From: Micromussa lordhowensis | Lineage: Eukaryota > Cnidaria > Anthozoa > Scleractinia > Lobophylliidae | Direction of reading: 5' to 3' | DNA: 64,000 bases | NCBI GenBank assembly: GCA_964020085.1 | Contig: OZ026603.1 | Coordinates: 5,376,993 to 5,440,992 of the forward strand | Part shown: positions 1-11,050 of the stretch, in pieces | How positions within the stretch are numbered: the first letter of the stretch is position 1 | How the letters are laid out: each line of letters opens with the position of its first letter | Notes under the pieces: model-generated | Told to the model about the DNA's origin: nothing | Seen by the model: only the letters and a program-made list of their open reading frames with translations | Database searches by the model: none | Program-made: the position numbers and the translations under genes

Positions 1-130
1 ATTATCCTACGCGGTAAGGCGGGTCTGATATGTATCAACGGAACATTTAGTCCCGTAAGAGTAGGCCGTTTGCCCTGTAGCGATAATGTTGTGCTTGCTT
101 TAGACAGCAAAGATCTTTAGCCACACCAAT

Positions 131-328
131 TTAGGGCTTATAGGTGCAATGGACTAGACATTTCCAGCTGCTGTTGGCGTTATTTGCCCTGAACTTTGAT
201 TTGGCTAAAGACTTCGAAAAAAATCTGTTGAAATGTGGATATGCCATTCCGCGCTCGACAAAAATCAAGTTCATCCGGGACATTGCTATTTGCAAGCAAA
301 GCATGGCCAGGAGCAGAGTGAAGAACAT
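131..328 (-). other. Candidate 65-residue open frame with signal-peptide-like start (unit 1; weak)
   Basis: The frame starts at an ATG and opens with MFFTLLLAMLCLQIAMS, a hydrophobic stretch like a signal peptide. The remainder is basic and has two cysteines near its C terminus (KCLVHC). It stays open in all five units (also 3384-3581, 6640-6837, 9898-10095 and 13154-13351). Two changes fall in it: a Leu-to-Phe in unit 3 and a silent Ser codon change in unit 4. The context before the ATG (ctcATG) is a poor eukaryotic start. With copies this similar, an open frame of this size can persist by chance. I do not recognise the protein, and a plus-strand frame overlaps it. Confidence 0.12.
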
Positions 329-745
329 GAGTTCAAGCGCTGATCGTGAGTAGAATTTCCTTGTTTGATCAATTTTAGGCGTTCTCGGCTTCGCTAACTT
401 TCAGAACTGTCTGTGATTCGCTAGCGCGGAAGAATTTTATTTGCGTGTCTTCCGGCTGATGATTGATCAGTTTGTTGAAGTGTTGACATGTTGAAGTGCT
501 TGCCAACTCATGATTATGGCCTAGTTTGTTTAAAGTTCGATCCATTCTCGATGTAGGAAGCTCTTGTTTAGTCCATTTAGGACGATGCAGGTTATAGAAA
601 GCTAAACTTGATCAACTCTCCGCCGCCGTTTTTGACATCTGTGCCTTCGTGTGTTTATGTAGACCGTGGCTCCAATTTCATGTTCAAAGCACTCTTAATT
701 AAATTGTAGAATTCATGATTCATCGAAAAGACGGTGAAACTAGTC

Positions 746-772
746 CTCCTGGCCTGAAAAGGCATCCAGGAG
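746..772 (+). other. Stem-loop with a GAAA loop (unit 1)
   Basis: ctcctgg (746-752) pairs with ccaggag (766-772). Inside, cct pairs with agg and closes a gaaa tetraloop, with cat bulged on the 3' side. It is repeated exactly in unit 2 (3999-4025) and in the other units, except that unit 5 carries a T-to-C change in the left strand near 13769 with no compensating change. It resembles neither the histone 3' stem-loop nor a simple terminator. Function is unknown. Confidence 0.45.
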
Positions 773-826
773 AGTTATTTCCCTTTATTTGAGCTATGAT
801 AAGCCTTGTGGAAAGCTAGCGCTAAG

Positions 827-868
827 ACAGAATTGTATCACGATAATCAGTGACAAGTCAAATTCTGT
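827..868 (+). other. 8-bp inverted repeat with a 26-nt loop (unit 1)
   Basis: acagaatt at 827-834 is the reverse complement of aattctgt at 861-868. It recurs in the other units. It is a weak hairpin that may be chance. Confidence 0.35.
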
Positions 869-1283
869 GGCTACGTTTTTGCGAATCCAGACAGATATTG
901 AAAGTAAATGTCACGTAAGGGCTACTAGTTGGCTGAAATGTAGAAGCAAATAGTCCATTTGACTGCTTACAATGCTCTTTTTGCCATGACTGGCTAATTT
1001 AATGCCTAGGAAAGACATAGTGAGGTCATTTAGCTAAAATCACAGAGGTTAAACATGTCTAAATTAGTGCCGCGAATCAAGTGATCAATTTAAGCTCTGA
1101 TTAAGCTTTGTTTGGCTAGTTCGACTCATTTGAAGCGATTTCAAAGGCTTGCATAGGCATGACATAGCTTCTATTAAAGAGTACATGAGGTAGAAAGCAC
1201 TCTCAGTACTACATGGTTTTATTTATGTACACTATCTGACCGATTTCCTAAAAACGTGCCTGCTGTTTTTAGTGCCTGCAGTC

Positions 1284-2889
1284 TTTAACACGGTTTTCAT
1301 AAATCCAGACATAAATACATAATAGTTAAAGATATATTTATTAAAAAGAAGAGCCGCTGTACAAAATGCGGCCCTGGATTCTCTTTTAAAACCAGTAAAC
1401 TCATAGGTAGGGATAAAATCAGCTAGCGCATTCCGCAACTTAGCTGATACGTAAGAAAAAAGAGAACTAAGACCATAACTGGTTGTTCCAGGTTAATTGA
1501 GGGACAAAATGTAATTTCCGCGAAGATCATGCATAACAAAGGGGCCGGGACAGAAAACGTATTTTTCACATAAGCAGAAAAACCCTTTAAAAAAAAAACA
1601 AACAATCATACCTTTATGAAGTAATACGAGGAAATTTTGAATGCGCTTATTGCATAGAGATGTAGAGCTTGACTTTCGCAGTAAGAGGACAGGTAATCTG
1701 CAGATATAAATATCGTTATTCTCCTATTTACATCATTATACCGTTTCTTTGACACGAGAATTAGAGCGAAATGAAAGCACAACTTTGTCGCGAATTTTCT
1801 ATGATTAAAAACTTGTTCAGAAATCCAAAATCTAAGTTAACAGCACACACCACGTCTACTCCTGAGTATCTGGCTAGAAATCATTTCCTCAGGCCGCGCT
1901 TCAGCCATTCGATGAGGGCCAGTCTCGTGCTTCTTAACTTGCCTCGCTCATGCCCAAAAAGAATTCTGGGTAATTCTGCCATTCCATGACAAGGGAAGAG
2001 TCCCGATTCTCATTTTATAGATTTCTTTATAAGTGTCGGGCCACCCAGTCCTACCAGCAAAATACAGCCTCCATTGACGTTTTTAGCTGTCAAAACGTGC
2101 CCAAATTGTATCGGTAGGTCTTGGAATTCGTCCACAGAAAGGCCAGAGAGACAACTTCACTCGTGAACCACCATGTTTGCAACAGAGCCTTTAAAGCGTC
2201 CCAGTCTGCATGAAACCATCTCTCGCCTCTCTCTAAGACAAGACCAGACACGCACGGTTCTTACGTTACGTTTGTGCCTATGAAATCAACTGAAATTGCA
2301 ATTGCTGGTTTAAAAAATGAAAAAAAAAACCAGCATGTTCATATTTTTTGGTAGGCTAGCCATCGAAGAGCCAGAACATTTGCGCATGCGCTGACGGAAT
2401 GTTTGAACAAGAGAGAAAAACGCAGTACCTCCAGACACCGGCGCTGGAGCATCGTACCAAACGAGTCATCCCGGGATTTCGGCCCGTGCGATCGCTTTTG
2501 GACGCAGTTGGCCCTTCGCTGCTTTCTGCTACCGACCTTGCCTCCCGGTACGGCATTGAGGGAGAGATATGTCGGCCCCTAAACCATATGTGACAAATCC
2601 CACGCCTACTCACAGCTGCAAACCGCCCTTGTCAATATAGCGTAAGAATTAGATGGCTTATATATTGAAGAGAAAAGTCATTTTCTCTGTCATATGGTAA
2701 GCACTGGAGTCGCAGATTAATTAAAAAGTGTGCGCATGCGCCCTGCTAAAGGTAACATACATACAGTCATAAGCTTTTTCCGAATAACTACAGGAGCTAA
2801 TATCTTGGAGACATTACATTTACAGTTAAAATACATAACATCTACAGATGCCTACTAAATATGTCTGGATTTATGAAAACCGTGTTAAA
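1284..2889. repeat. 30-bp perfect inverted repeat, arms 1.55 kb apart (unit 1)
   Basis: The left arm is 1284-1313 (starts tttaacacgg, ends ccagacata). The right arm is 2860-2889 (starts tatgtctgg, ends cgtgttaaa). The arms are exact reverse complements over 30 bp, and the match stops at both ends. The flanks just outside (gcagtc and acgaaat) show no target-site duplication, and no transposase frame lies between the arms. A classical terminal-inverted-repeat transposon is therefore not supported. A cruciform-forming element or the relic of an inversion is possible. Confidence 0.93.
2382..2741. promoter_or_regulatory. GC-rich segment bounded by two NRF1-like palindromes (unit 1)
   Basis: GCGCATGCGC occurs at 2382-2391 and again at 2732-2741, 350 bp apart. 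This palindrome matches the core of the metazoan NRF1 binding site, which is common in CpG-rich and often bidirectional promoters. The ~200 bp after the first site is visibly richer in CG dinucleotides than the rest of the unit. No TATA box or initiator is evident. Promoter function is inference; the motif itself is directly visible. Confidence 0.4.
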
Positions 2890-3057
2890 ACGAAATCAAG
2901 TGGGTTTTTTTTTAATTGCTGATTTCTTCAATTTAATTTTCTTCCTTGCTCTCGCTATGACAGCAGATTGTAATTCGTACCTAGCATGAAATGTAGAGAA
3001 CTTCTTGCCGCATGTTTCATTGATCTTCCCTTGTTTTAAATTATTTATCCTACCACG

Positions 3058-3070
3058 CCCCCCTCCCCCC
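3058..3070. repeat. Poly-C tract (unit 1)
   Basis: Two C runs are separated by one T. This is the shortest version of a length-variable tract and is preceded by cacg where the other units have more C. Homopolymer length may partly reflect sequencing error. Confidence 0.85.
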
Positions 3071-4536
3071 TTCGAATTTCTACTAGGTTTAGTCCAGGCT
3101 TCACTCGTTTGAATTCAGTTCGCGCGTTCGTTGACTCTGACATGGAGCCGATCGCTTAGCGTTCTGCATTTGCTGTCTAAAGGAAGTCTGCCTGAGGACA
3201 TCATTAAGTCCAATGAAGGTGCAAGTCTAACGGTTTGCTAGCAAGCGTCGTCTATTATCCTACGCGGTAAGGCGGGCCTGATATGTATCAACGGAACATT
3301 TAGTCCCGTAAGAGTAGGCCGTTTGCCCTGTAGCGATAATGTTGTGCTTGCTTTAGACAGCAAAGATCTTTAGCCACACCAATTTAGGGCTTATAGGTGC
3401 AATGGACTAGACATTTCCAGCTGCTGTTGGCGTTATTTGCCCTGAACTTTGATTTGGCTAAAGACTTCGAAAAAAATCTGTTGAAATGTGGATATGCCAT
3501 TCCGCGCTCGACAAAAATCAAGTTCATCCGGGACATTGCTATTTGCAAGCAAAGCATGGCCAGGAGCAGAGTGAAGAACATGAGTTCAAGCGCTGATCGT
3601 GAGTAGAATTTCCTTGTTTGATCAATTTTAGGCGTTCTCGGCTTCGCTAACTATCAGAACTGTCTGTGATTCGCTAGCGCGGAAGAATTTTATTTGCGTG
3701 TCTTCCGGCTGATGATTGATCAGTTTGTTGAAGTGTTGACATGTTGAAGTGCTCGCCAACTCATGATTATGGCCTAGTTTGTTTAAAGTTCGATCCATTC
3801 TCGATGTAGGAAGCTCTTGTTTAGTCCATTTAGGACGATGCAGGTTATAGAAAGCTAAACTTGATCAACTCTCCGCCGCCGTTTTTGACATCTGTGCCTT
3901 CGTGTGTTTATGTAGACCGTGGCTCCAATTTCATGTTCAAAGCACTCTTAATTAAATTGTAGAATTCATGATTCATCGAAAAGACGGTGAAACTAGTCCT
4001 CCTGGCCTGAAAAGGCATCCAGGAGAGTTATTTCCCTTTATTTGAGCTATGATAAGCCTTGTGGAAAGCTAGCGCTAAGACAGAATTGTATCACGATAAT
4101 CAGTGACAAGTCAAATTCTGTGGCTACGTTTTTGCGAATCCAGACAGATATTGAAAGTAAATGTCACGTAAGGGCTACTAGTTGGCTGAAATGTAGAAGC
4201 AAATAGTCCATTTGACTGCTTACAATGCTCTTTTTGCCATGACTGGCTAATTTAATGCCTAGGAAAGACATAGTGAGGTCATTTAGCTAAAATCACAGAG
4301 GTTAAACATGTCTAAATTAGTGCCGCGAATCAAGTGATCAATTTAAGCTCTGATTAAGCTTTGTTTGGCTAGTTCGACTCATTTGAAGCGATTTCAAAGG
4401 CTTGCATAGGCATGACATAGCTTCTATTAAAGAGTACATGAGGTAGAAAGCACTCTCAGTACTACATGGTTTTATTTATGTACACTATCTGACCGATTTC
4501 CTAAAAACGTGCCTGCTGTTTTTAGTGCCTGCAGTC

Positions 4537-6142
4537 TTTAACACGGTTTTCATAAATCCAGACATAAATACATAATAGTTAAAGATATATTTATTAAAAA
4601 GAAGAGCCGCTGTACAAAATGCGGCGTTGGATTCTCTTTTAAAACCAGTAAACTCATAGGTAGGGATAAAATCAGCTAGCGCATTCCGCAACTTAGCTGA
4701 TACGTAAGAAAAAAGAGAACTAAGACCATAACTGGTTGTTCCAGGTTAATTGAGGGACAAAATGTAATTTCCGCGAAGATCATGCATAACAAAGGGGCCG
4801 GGACAGAAAACGTATTTTTCACATAAGCAGAAAAACCCTTTAAAAAAAAACCAAACAAACATACCTTTATGAAGTAATACGAGGAAATTTTGAATGCGCT
4901 TATTGCATAGAGATGTAGAGCTTGACTTTCGCAGTAAGAGGACAGGTAATCTGCAGATATAAATATCGTTATTCTCCTATTTACATCATTATACCGTTTC
5001 TTTGACACGAGAATTAGAGCGAAATGAAAGCACAACTTTGTCGCGAATTTTCTATGATTAAAAACTTGTTCAGAAATCCAAAATCTAAGTTAACAGCACA
5101 CACCACGTCTACTCCTGAGTATCTGGCTAGAAATCATTTCCTCAGGCCGCGCTTCAGCCATTCGATGAGGGCCAGTCTCGTGCTTCTTAAGTTGCCTCGC
5201 TCATGCCCAAAAAGAATTCTGGGTAATTCTGCCATTCCATGACAAGGGAAGAGTCCCGATTCTCATTTTATAGATTTCTTTATAAGTGTCGGGCCACCCA
5301 GTCCTACCAGCAAAATACAGCCTCCATTGACGTTTTTAGCTGTCAAAACGTGCCCAAATTGTATCGGTAGGTCTTGGAATTCGTCCACAGAAAGGCCAGA
5401 GAGACAACTTCACTCGTGAACCACCATGTTTGCAACAGAGCCTTTAAAGCGTCCCAGTCTGCATGAAACCATCTCTCGCCTCTCTCTAAGACAAGACCAG
5501 ACACGCACGGTTCTTACGTTACGTTTGTGCCTATGAAATCAACTGAAATTGCAATTGCTGGTTTAAAAAATGAAAAAAAAAACCAGCATGTTCATATTTT
5601 TTGGTAGGCTAGCCATCGAAGAGCCAGAACATTTGCGCATGCGCTGACGGAATGTTTGAACAAGAGAGAAAAACGCAGTACCTCCAGACACCGGCGCTGG
5701 AGCATCGTACCAAACGAGTCATCCCGGGATTTCGGCCCGTGCGATCGCTTTTGGACGCAGTTGGCCCTTCGCTGCTTTCTGCTACCGACCTTGCCTCCCG
5801 GTACGGCATTGAGGGAGAGATATGTCGGCCCCTAAACCATATGTGACAAATCCCACGCCTACTCACAGCTGCAAACCGCCCTTGTCAATATAGCGTAAGA
5901 ATTAGATGGCTTATATATTGAAGAGAAAAGTCATTTTCTCTGTCATATGGTAAGCACTGGAGTCGCAGATTAATTAAAAAGTGTGCGCATGCGCCCTGCT
6001 AAAGGTAACATACATACAGTCATAAGCTTTTTCCGAATAACTACAGGAGCTAATATCTTGGAGACATTACATTTACAGTTAAAATACATAACATCTACAG
6101 ATGCCTACTAAATATGTCTGGATTTATGAAAACCGTGTTAAA
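4537..6142. repeat. 30-bp inverted repeat (unit 2)
   Basis: The arms are 4537-4566 and 6113-6142, identical to those of unit 1. Confidence 0.93.
5635..5994. promoter_or_regulatory. NRF1-like palindrome pair (unit 2)
   Basis: GCGCATGCGC lies at 5635-5644 and 5985-5994, with the same spacing as in unit 1. Confidence 0.4.
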
Positions 6143-6308
6143 ACGAAATCAAGTGGTTTTTTTTTTAATTGCTGATTTCTTCAATTTAATTTTCTTCCTT
6201 GCTCTCGCTATGACAGCAGATTGTAATTCGTACCTAGCATGAAATGTAGAGAACTTCTTGCCGCATGTTTCATTGATCTTCCCTTGTTTTAAATTATTTA
6301 TCCTACCA

Positions 6309-6326
6309 CCCCCCCCCCCTCCCCCC
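6309..6326. repeat. Poly-C tract (unit 2)
   Basis: Same tract as in unit 1, expanded to about 18 bp with a single interrupting T. Confidence 0.85.
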
Positions 6327-7792
6327 TTCGAATTTCTACTAGGTTTAGTCCAGGCTTCACTCGTTTGAATTCAGTTCGCGCGTTCGTTGACTCTGACATG
6401 GAGCCGATCGCTTAGCGTTCTGCATTTGCTGTCTAAAGGAAGTCTGCCTGAGGACATCATTAAGTCCAATGAAGGTGCAAGTCTAACGGTTTGCTAGCAA
6501 GCGTCGTCTATTATCCTACGCGGTAAGGCGGGCCTGATATGTATCAACGGAACATTTAGTCCCGTAAGAGTAGGCCGTTTGCCCTGTAGCGATAATGTTG
6601 TGCTTGCTTTAGACAGCAAAGATCTTTAGCCACACCAATTTAGGGCTTATAGGTGCAATGGACTAGACATTTCCAGCTGCTGTTGGCGTTATTTGCCCTG
6701 AACTTTGATTTGGCTAAAGACTTCGAAAAAAATCTGTTGAAATGTGGATATGCCATTCCGCGCTCGACAAAAATAAAGTTCATCCGGGACATTGCTATTT
6801 GCAAGCAAAGCATGGCCAGGAGCAGAGTGAAGAACATGAGTTCAAGCGCTGATCGTGAGTAGAATTTCCTTGTTTGATCAATTTTAGGCGTTCTCGGCTT
6901 CGCTAACTATCAGAACTGTCTGTGATTCGCTAGCGCGGAAGAATTTTATTTGCGTGTCTTCCGGCTGATGATTGATCAGTTTGTTGAAGTGTTGACATGT
7001 TGAAGTGCTCGCCAACTCATGATTATGGCCTAGTTTGTTTAAAGTTCGATCCATTCTCGATGTAGGAAGCTCTTGTTTAGTCCATTTAGGACGATGCAGG
7101 TTATAGAAAGCTAAACTTGATCAACTCTCCGCCGCCGTTTTTGACATCTGTGCCTTCGTGTGTTTATGTAGACCGTGGCTCCAATTTCATGTTCAAAGCA
7201 CTCTTAATTAAATTGTAGAATTCATGATTCATCGAAAAGACGGTGAAACTAGTCCTCCTGGCCTGAAAAGGCATCCAGGAGAGTTATTTCCCTTTATTTG
7301 AGCTATGATAAGCCTTGTGGAAAGCTAGCGCTAAGACAGAATTGTATCACGATAATCAGTGACAAGTCAAATTCTGTGGCTACGTTTTTGCGAATCCAGA
7401 CAGATATTGAAAGTAAATGTCACGTAAGGGCTACTAGTTGGCTGAAATGTAGAAGCAAATAGTCCATTTGACTGCTTACAATGCTCTTTTTGCCATGACT
7501 GGCTAATTTAATGCCTAGGAAAGACATAGTGAGGTCATTTAGCTAAAATCACAGAGGTTAAACATGTCTAAATTAGTGCCGCGAATCAAGTGATCAATTT
7601 AAGCTCTGATTAAGCTTTGTTTGGCTAGTTCGACTCATTTGAAGCGATTTCAAAGGCTTGCATAGGCATGACATAGCTTCTATTAAAGAGTACATGAGGT
7701 AGAAAGCACTCTCAGTACTACATGGTTTTATTTATGTACACTATCTGACCGATTTCCTAAAAACGTGCCTGCTGTTTTTAGTGCCTGCAGTC

Positions 7793-9399
7793 TTTAACAC
7801 GGTTTTCATAAATCCAGACATAAATACATAATAGTTAAAGATATATTTATTAAAAAGAAGAGCCGCTGTACAAAATGCGGCGTTGGATTCTCTTTTAAAA
7901 CCAGTAAACTCATAGGTAGGGATAAAATCAGCTAGCGCATTCCGCAACTTAGCTGATACGTAAGAAAAAAGAGAACTAAGACCATAACTGGTTGTTCCAG
8001 GTTAATTGAGGGACAAAATGTAATTTCCGCGAAGATCATGCATAACAAAGGGGCCGGGACAGAAAACGTATTTTTCACATAAGCAGAAAAACCCTTTAAA
8101 AAAAAACCAAACAAACATACCTTTATGAAGTAATACGAGGAAATTTTGAATGCGCTTATTGCATAGAGATGTAGAGCTTGACTTTCGCAGTAAGAGGACA
8201 GGTAATCTGCAGATATAAATATCGTTATTCTCCTATTTACATCATTATACCGTTTCTTTGACACGAGAATTAGAGCGAAATGAAAGCACAACTTTGTCGC
8301 GAATTTTCTATGATTAAAAACTTGTTCAGAAATCCAAAATCTAAGTTAACAGCACACACCACGTCTACTCCTGAGTATCTGGCTAGAAATCATTTCCTCA
8401 GGCCGCGCTTCAGCCATTCGATGAGGGCCAGTCTCGTGCTTCTTAACTTGCCTCGCTCATGCCCAAAAAGAATTCTGGGTAATTCTGCCATTCCATGACA
8501 AGGGAAGAGTCCCGATTCTCATTTTATAGATTTCTTTATAAGTGTTGGGCCACCCAGTCCTACCAGCAAAATACAGCCTCCATTGACGTTTTTAGCTGTC
8601 AAAACGTGCCCAAATTGTATCGGTAGGTCTTGGAATTCGTCCACAGAAAGGCCAGAGAGACAACTTCACTCGTGAACCACCATGTTTGCAACAGAGCCTT
8701 TAAAGCGTCCCAGTCTGCATGAAACCATCTCTCGCCTCTCTCTAAGACAAGACCAGACACGCACGGTTCTTACGTTACGTTTGTGCCTATGAAATCAACT
8801 GAAATGGCAATTGCTGGTTTAAAAAATGAAAAAAAAAAAACAGCATGTTCATATTTTTTGGTAGGCTAGCCATCGAAGAGCCAGAACATTTGCGCATGCG
8901 CTGACGGAATGTTTGAACAAGAGAGAAAAACGCAGTACCTCCAGACACCGGCGCTGGAGCATCGTACCAAACGAGTCATCCCGGGATTTCGGCCCGTGCG
9001 ATCGCTTTTGGACGCAGTTGGCCCTTCGCTGCTTTCTGCTACCGACCTTACCTCCCGGTACGGCATTGAGGGAGAGATATGTCGGCCCCTAAACCATATG
9101 TGACAAATCCCACGCCTACTCACAGCTGCAAACCGCCCTTGTCAATATAGCGTAAGAATTAGATGGCTTATATATTGAAGAGAAAAGTCATTTTCTCTGT
9201 CATATGGTAAGCACTGGAGTCGCAGATTAATTAAAAAGTGTGCGCATGCGCCCTGCTAAAGGTAACATACATACAGTCATAAGCTTTTTCCGAATAACTA
9301 CAGGAGCTAATATCTTGGAGACATTACATTTACAGTTAAAATACATAACATCTACAGATGCCTACTAAATATGTCTGGATTTATGAAAACCGTGTTAAA
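7793..9399. repeat. 30-bp inverted repeat (unit 3)
   Basis: The arms are 7793-7822 and 9370-9399. The base just beyond the right arm is changed (gttaaatcg for gttaaaacg), but the arm itself is intact. Confidence 0.92.
8892..9251. promoter_or_regulatory. NRF1-like palindrome pair (unit 3)
   Basis: GCGCATGCGC lies at 8892-8901 and 9242-9251. Between them one CG is lost near 9050 (cgaccttacc). Confidence 0.4.
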
Positions 9400-9564
9400 T
9401 CGAAATCAAGTGGTTTTTTTTTAATTGCTGATTTCTTCAATTTAATTTTCTTCCTTGCTCTCGCTATGACAGCAGATTGTAATTCGTACCTAGCATGAAA
9501 TGTAGAGAACTTCTTGCCGCATGTTTCATTGATCTTCCCTTTTTTTAAATTATTTATCCTACCA

Positions 9565-9584
9565 CCCCCCCCCCCCCTCCCCCC
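9565..9584. repeat. Poly-C tract (unit 3)
   Basis: The longest version seen, about 20 bp with a single interrupting T. Confidence 0.85.
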
Positions 9585-11050
9585 TTCGAATTTCTACTAG
9601 GTTTAGTCCAGGCTTCACTCGTTTGAATTCAGTTCGCGCGTTCGTTGACTCTGACATGGAGCCGATCGCTTAGCGTTCTGCATTTGCTGTCTAAAGGAAG
9701 TCTGCCTGAGGACATCATTAAGTCCAGTGAAGGTGCAAGTCTAACGGTTTGCTAGCAAGCGTCGTCTATTATCCTACGCGGTAAGGTGGGCCTGATATGT
9801 ATCAACGGAACATTTAGTCCCGTAAGAGTAGGCCGTTTGCCCTGTAGCGATAATGTTGTGCTTGCTTTAGACAGCAAAGATCTTTAGCCACACCAATTTA
9901 GGGCTTATAGGTGCAATGGACTAGACATTTCCAGCTGCTGTTGGCGTTATTTGCCCTGAACTTTGATTTGGCTAAAGACTTGGAAAAAAATCTGTTGAAA
10001 TGTGGATATGCCATTCCGCGCTCGACAAAAATCAAGTTCATCCGGGACATTGCTATTTGCAAGCAAAGCATGGCCAGGAGCAGAGTGAAGAACATGAGTT
10101 CAAGCGCTGATCGTGAGTAGAATTTCCTTGTTTGATCAATTTTAGGCGTTCTCGGCTTCGCTAACTATCAGAACTGTCTGTGATTCGCTAGCGCGGAAGA
10201 ATTTTATTTGCGTGTCTTCCGGCTGATGATTGATCAGTTTGTTGAAGTGTTGACATGTTGAAGTGCTCGCCAACTCATGATTATGGCCTAGTTTGTTTAA
10301 AGTTCGATCCATTCTCGATGTAGGAAGCTCTTGTTTAGTCCATTTAGGACGATGCAGGTTATAGAAAGCTAAACTTGATCAACTCTCCGCCGCCGTTTTT
10401 GACATCTGTGCCTTCGTGTGTTTATGTAGACCGTGGCTCCAATTTCATGTTCAAAGCACTCTTAATTAAATTGTAGAATTCATGATTCATCGAAAAGACG
10501 GTGAAACTAGTCCTCCTGGCCTGAAAAGGCATCCAGGAGAGTTATTTCCCTTTATTTGAGCTATGATAAGCCTTGTGGAAAGCTAGCGCTAAGACAGAAT
10601 TGTATCACGATAATCAGTGACAAGTCAAATTCTGTGGCTACGTTTTTGCGAATCCAGACAGATATTGAAAGTAAATGTCACGTAAGGGCTACTAGTTGGC
10701 TGAAATGTAGAAGCAAATAGTCCCTTTGACTGCTTGCAATGCTCTTTTTGCCATGACTGGCTAATTTAATGCCTAGGAAAGACATAGTGAGGTCATTTAG
10801 CTAAAATCACAGAGGTTAAACATGTCTAAATTAGTGCCGTGAATCAAGTGATCAATTTAAGCTCTGATTAAGCTTTGTTTGGCTAGTTCGACTCATTTGA
10901 AGCGATTTCAAAGGCTTGCATAGGCATGACATAGCTTCTATTAAAGAGCACATGAGGTAGAAAGCACTCTCAGTACTACATGGTTTTATTTATGTACACT
11001 ATCTGACCGATTTCCTAAAAACGTGCCTGCTGTTTTTAGTGCCTGCAGTC

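Larger units (their letters stand above)
1..3253. repeat. Region A unit 1
   Basis: This first copy sets the internal map used here. Positions 1-1283 hold short open frames and small hairpins but no recognised gene. A 30-bp inverted repeat occupies 1284-1313 and 2860-2889. The ~1.55 kb between the arms contains an A-tract near 2310-2330 and a GC-rich segment bounded by GCGCATGCGC palindromes. Positions 2890-3253 hold a T-rich stretch and a poly-C tract. The window opens at the chosen phase point, so the true unit boundary is unknown. This copy carries the variants gcggccctgg (near 1370) and gaaattgcaatt (near 2293). Confidence 0.93.
3254..6509. repeat. Region A unit 2
   Basis: This is a complete 3256-bp copy. 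It differs from unit 1 by the variant gcggcgttgg near 4622, which it shares with unit 3, by cttaagttgcc near 5187, which it shares with the terminal partial copy, and by a longer poly-C tract. The inverted repeat, the GC-rich segment and the hairpins are all retained. Confidence 0.95.
6510..9767. repeat. Region A unit 3
   Basis: This is a complete 3258-bp copy. It shares gcggcgttgg with unit 2. It shares gaaatggcaatt, gtgttgggcc and a T-run before the poly-C tract with unit 4. That combination makes it a mosaic between its two neighbours. All landmarks of the unit are present. Confidence 0.95.

Noticed and set aside
40..70. Spliced-leader-like donor (tagtcccgtaagag)
   Set aside because: A GTAAG donor is present, but no Sm-binding site follows within the next ~100 bases.
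91..109. Start of a U6 snRNA gene (gtgcttgctttagacagca)
   Set aside because: The first bases resemble the U6 5' end, but similarity stops after about 19 nt and the conserved ACAGAG region and 3' T-run do not follow.
144..353. 69-residue plus-strand frame recurring in each unit
   Set aside because: It depends on a GTG start, which is not expected in a eukaryote, and is the opposite strand of the signal-peptide-like frame.
517..543. tRNA-like A and B boxes (tggcctagtttg and gttcgatcc)
   Set aside because: The two elements are less than 10 bp apart, too close for a tRNA or a type 2 Pol III promoter, and no cloverleaf can be folded around them.
2356..2613. Overlapping 85-residue (minus) and 64-residue (plus) open frames in the GC-rich segment
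   Set aside because: Both strands are open, as expected in a CpG-rich stretch with few stop codons. No domain is recognised and the two frames cannot be told apart.
1284..2889. Terminal-inverted-repeat transposon
   Set aside because: There is no target-site duplication outside the arms and no transposase frame inside. The element is seen only within the tandem unit.
4676..5035. 119-residue minus-strand open frame in units 2, 3, 4 and the terminal fragment
   Set aside because: Units 1 and 5 carry indels in the A-tract or the cttaaattgc site that truncate it to about 60 residues. Composition is Phe/Leu/Ser-rich without a recognisable domain, so it looks like noncoding sequence.
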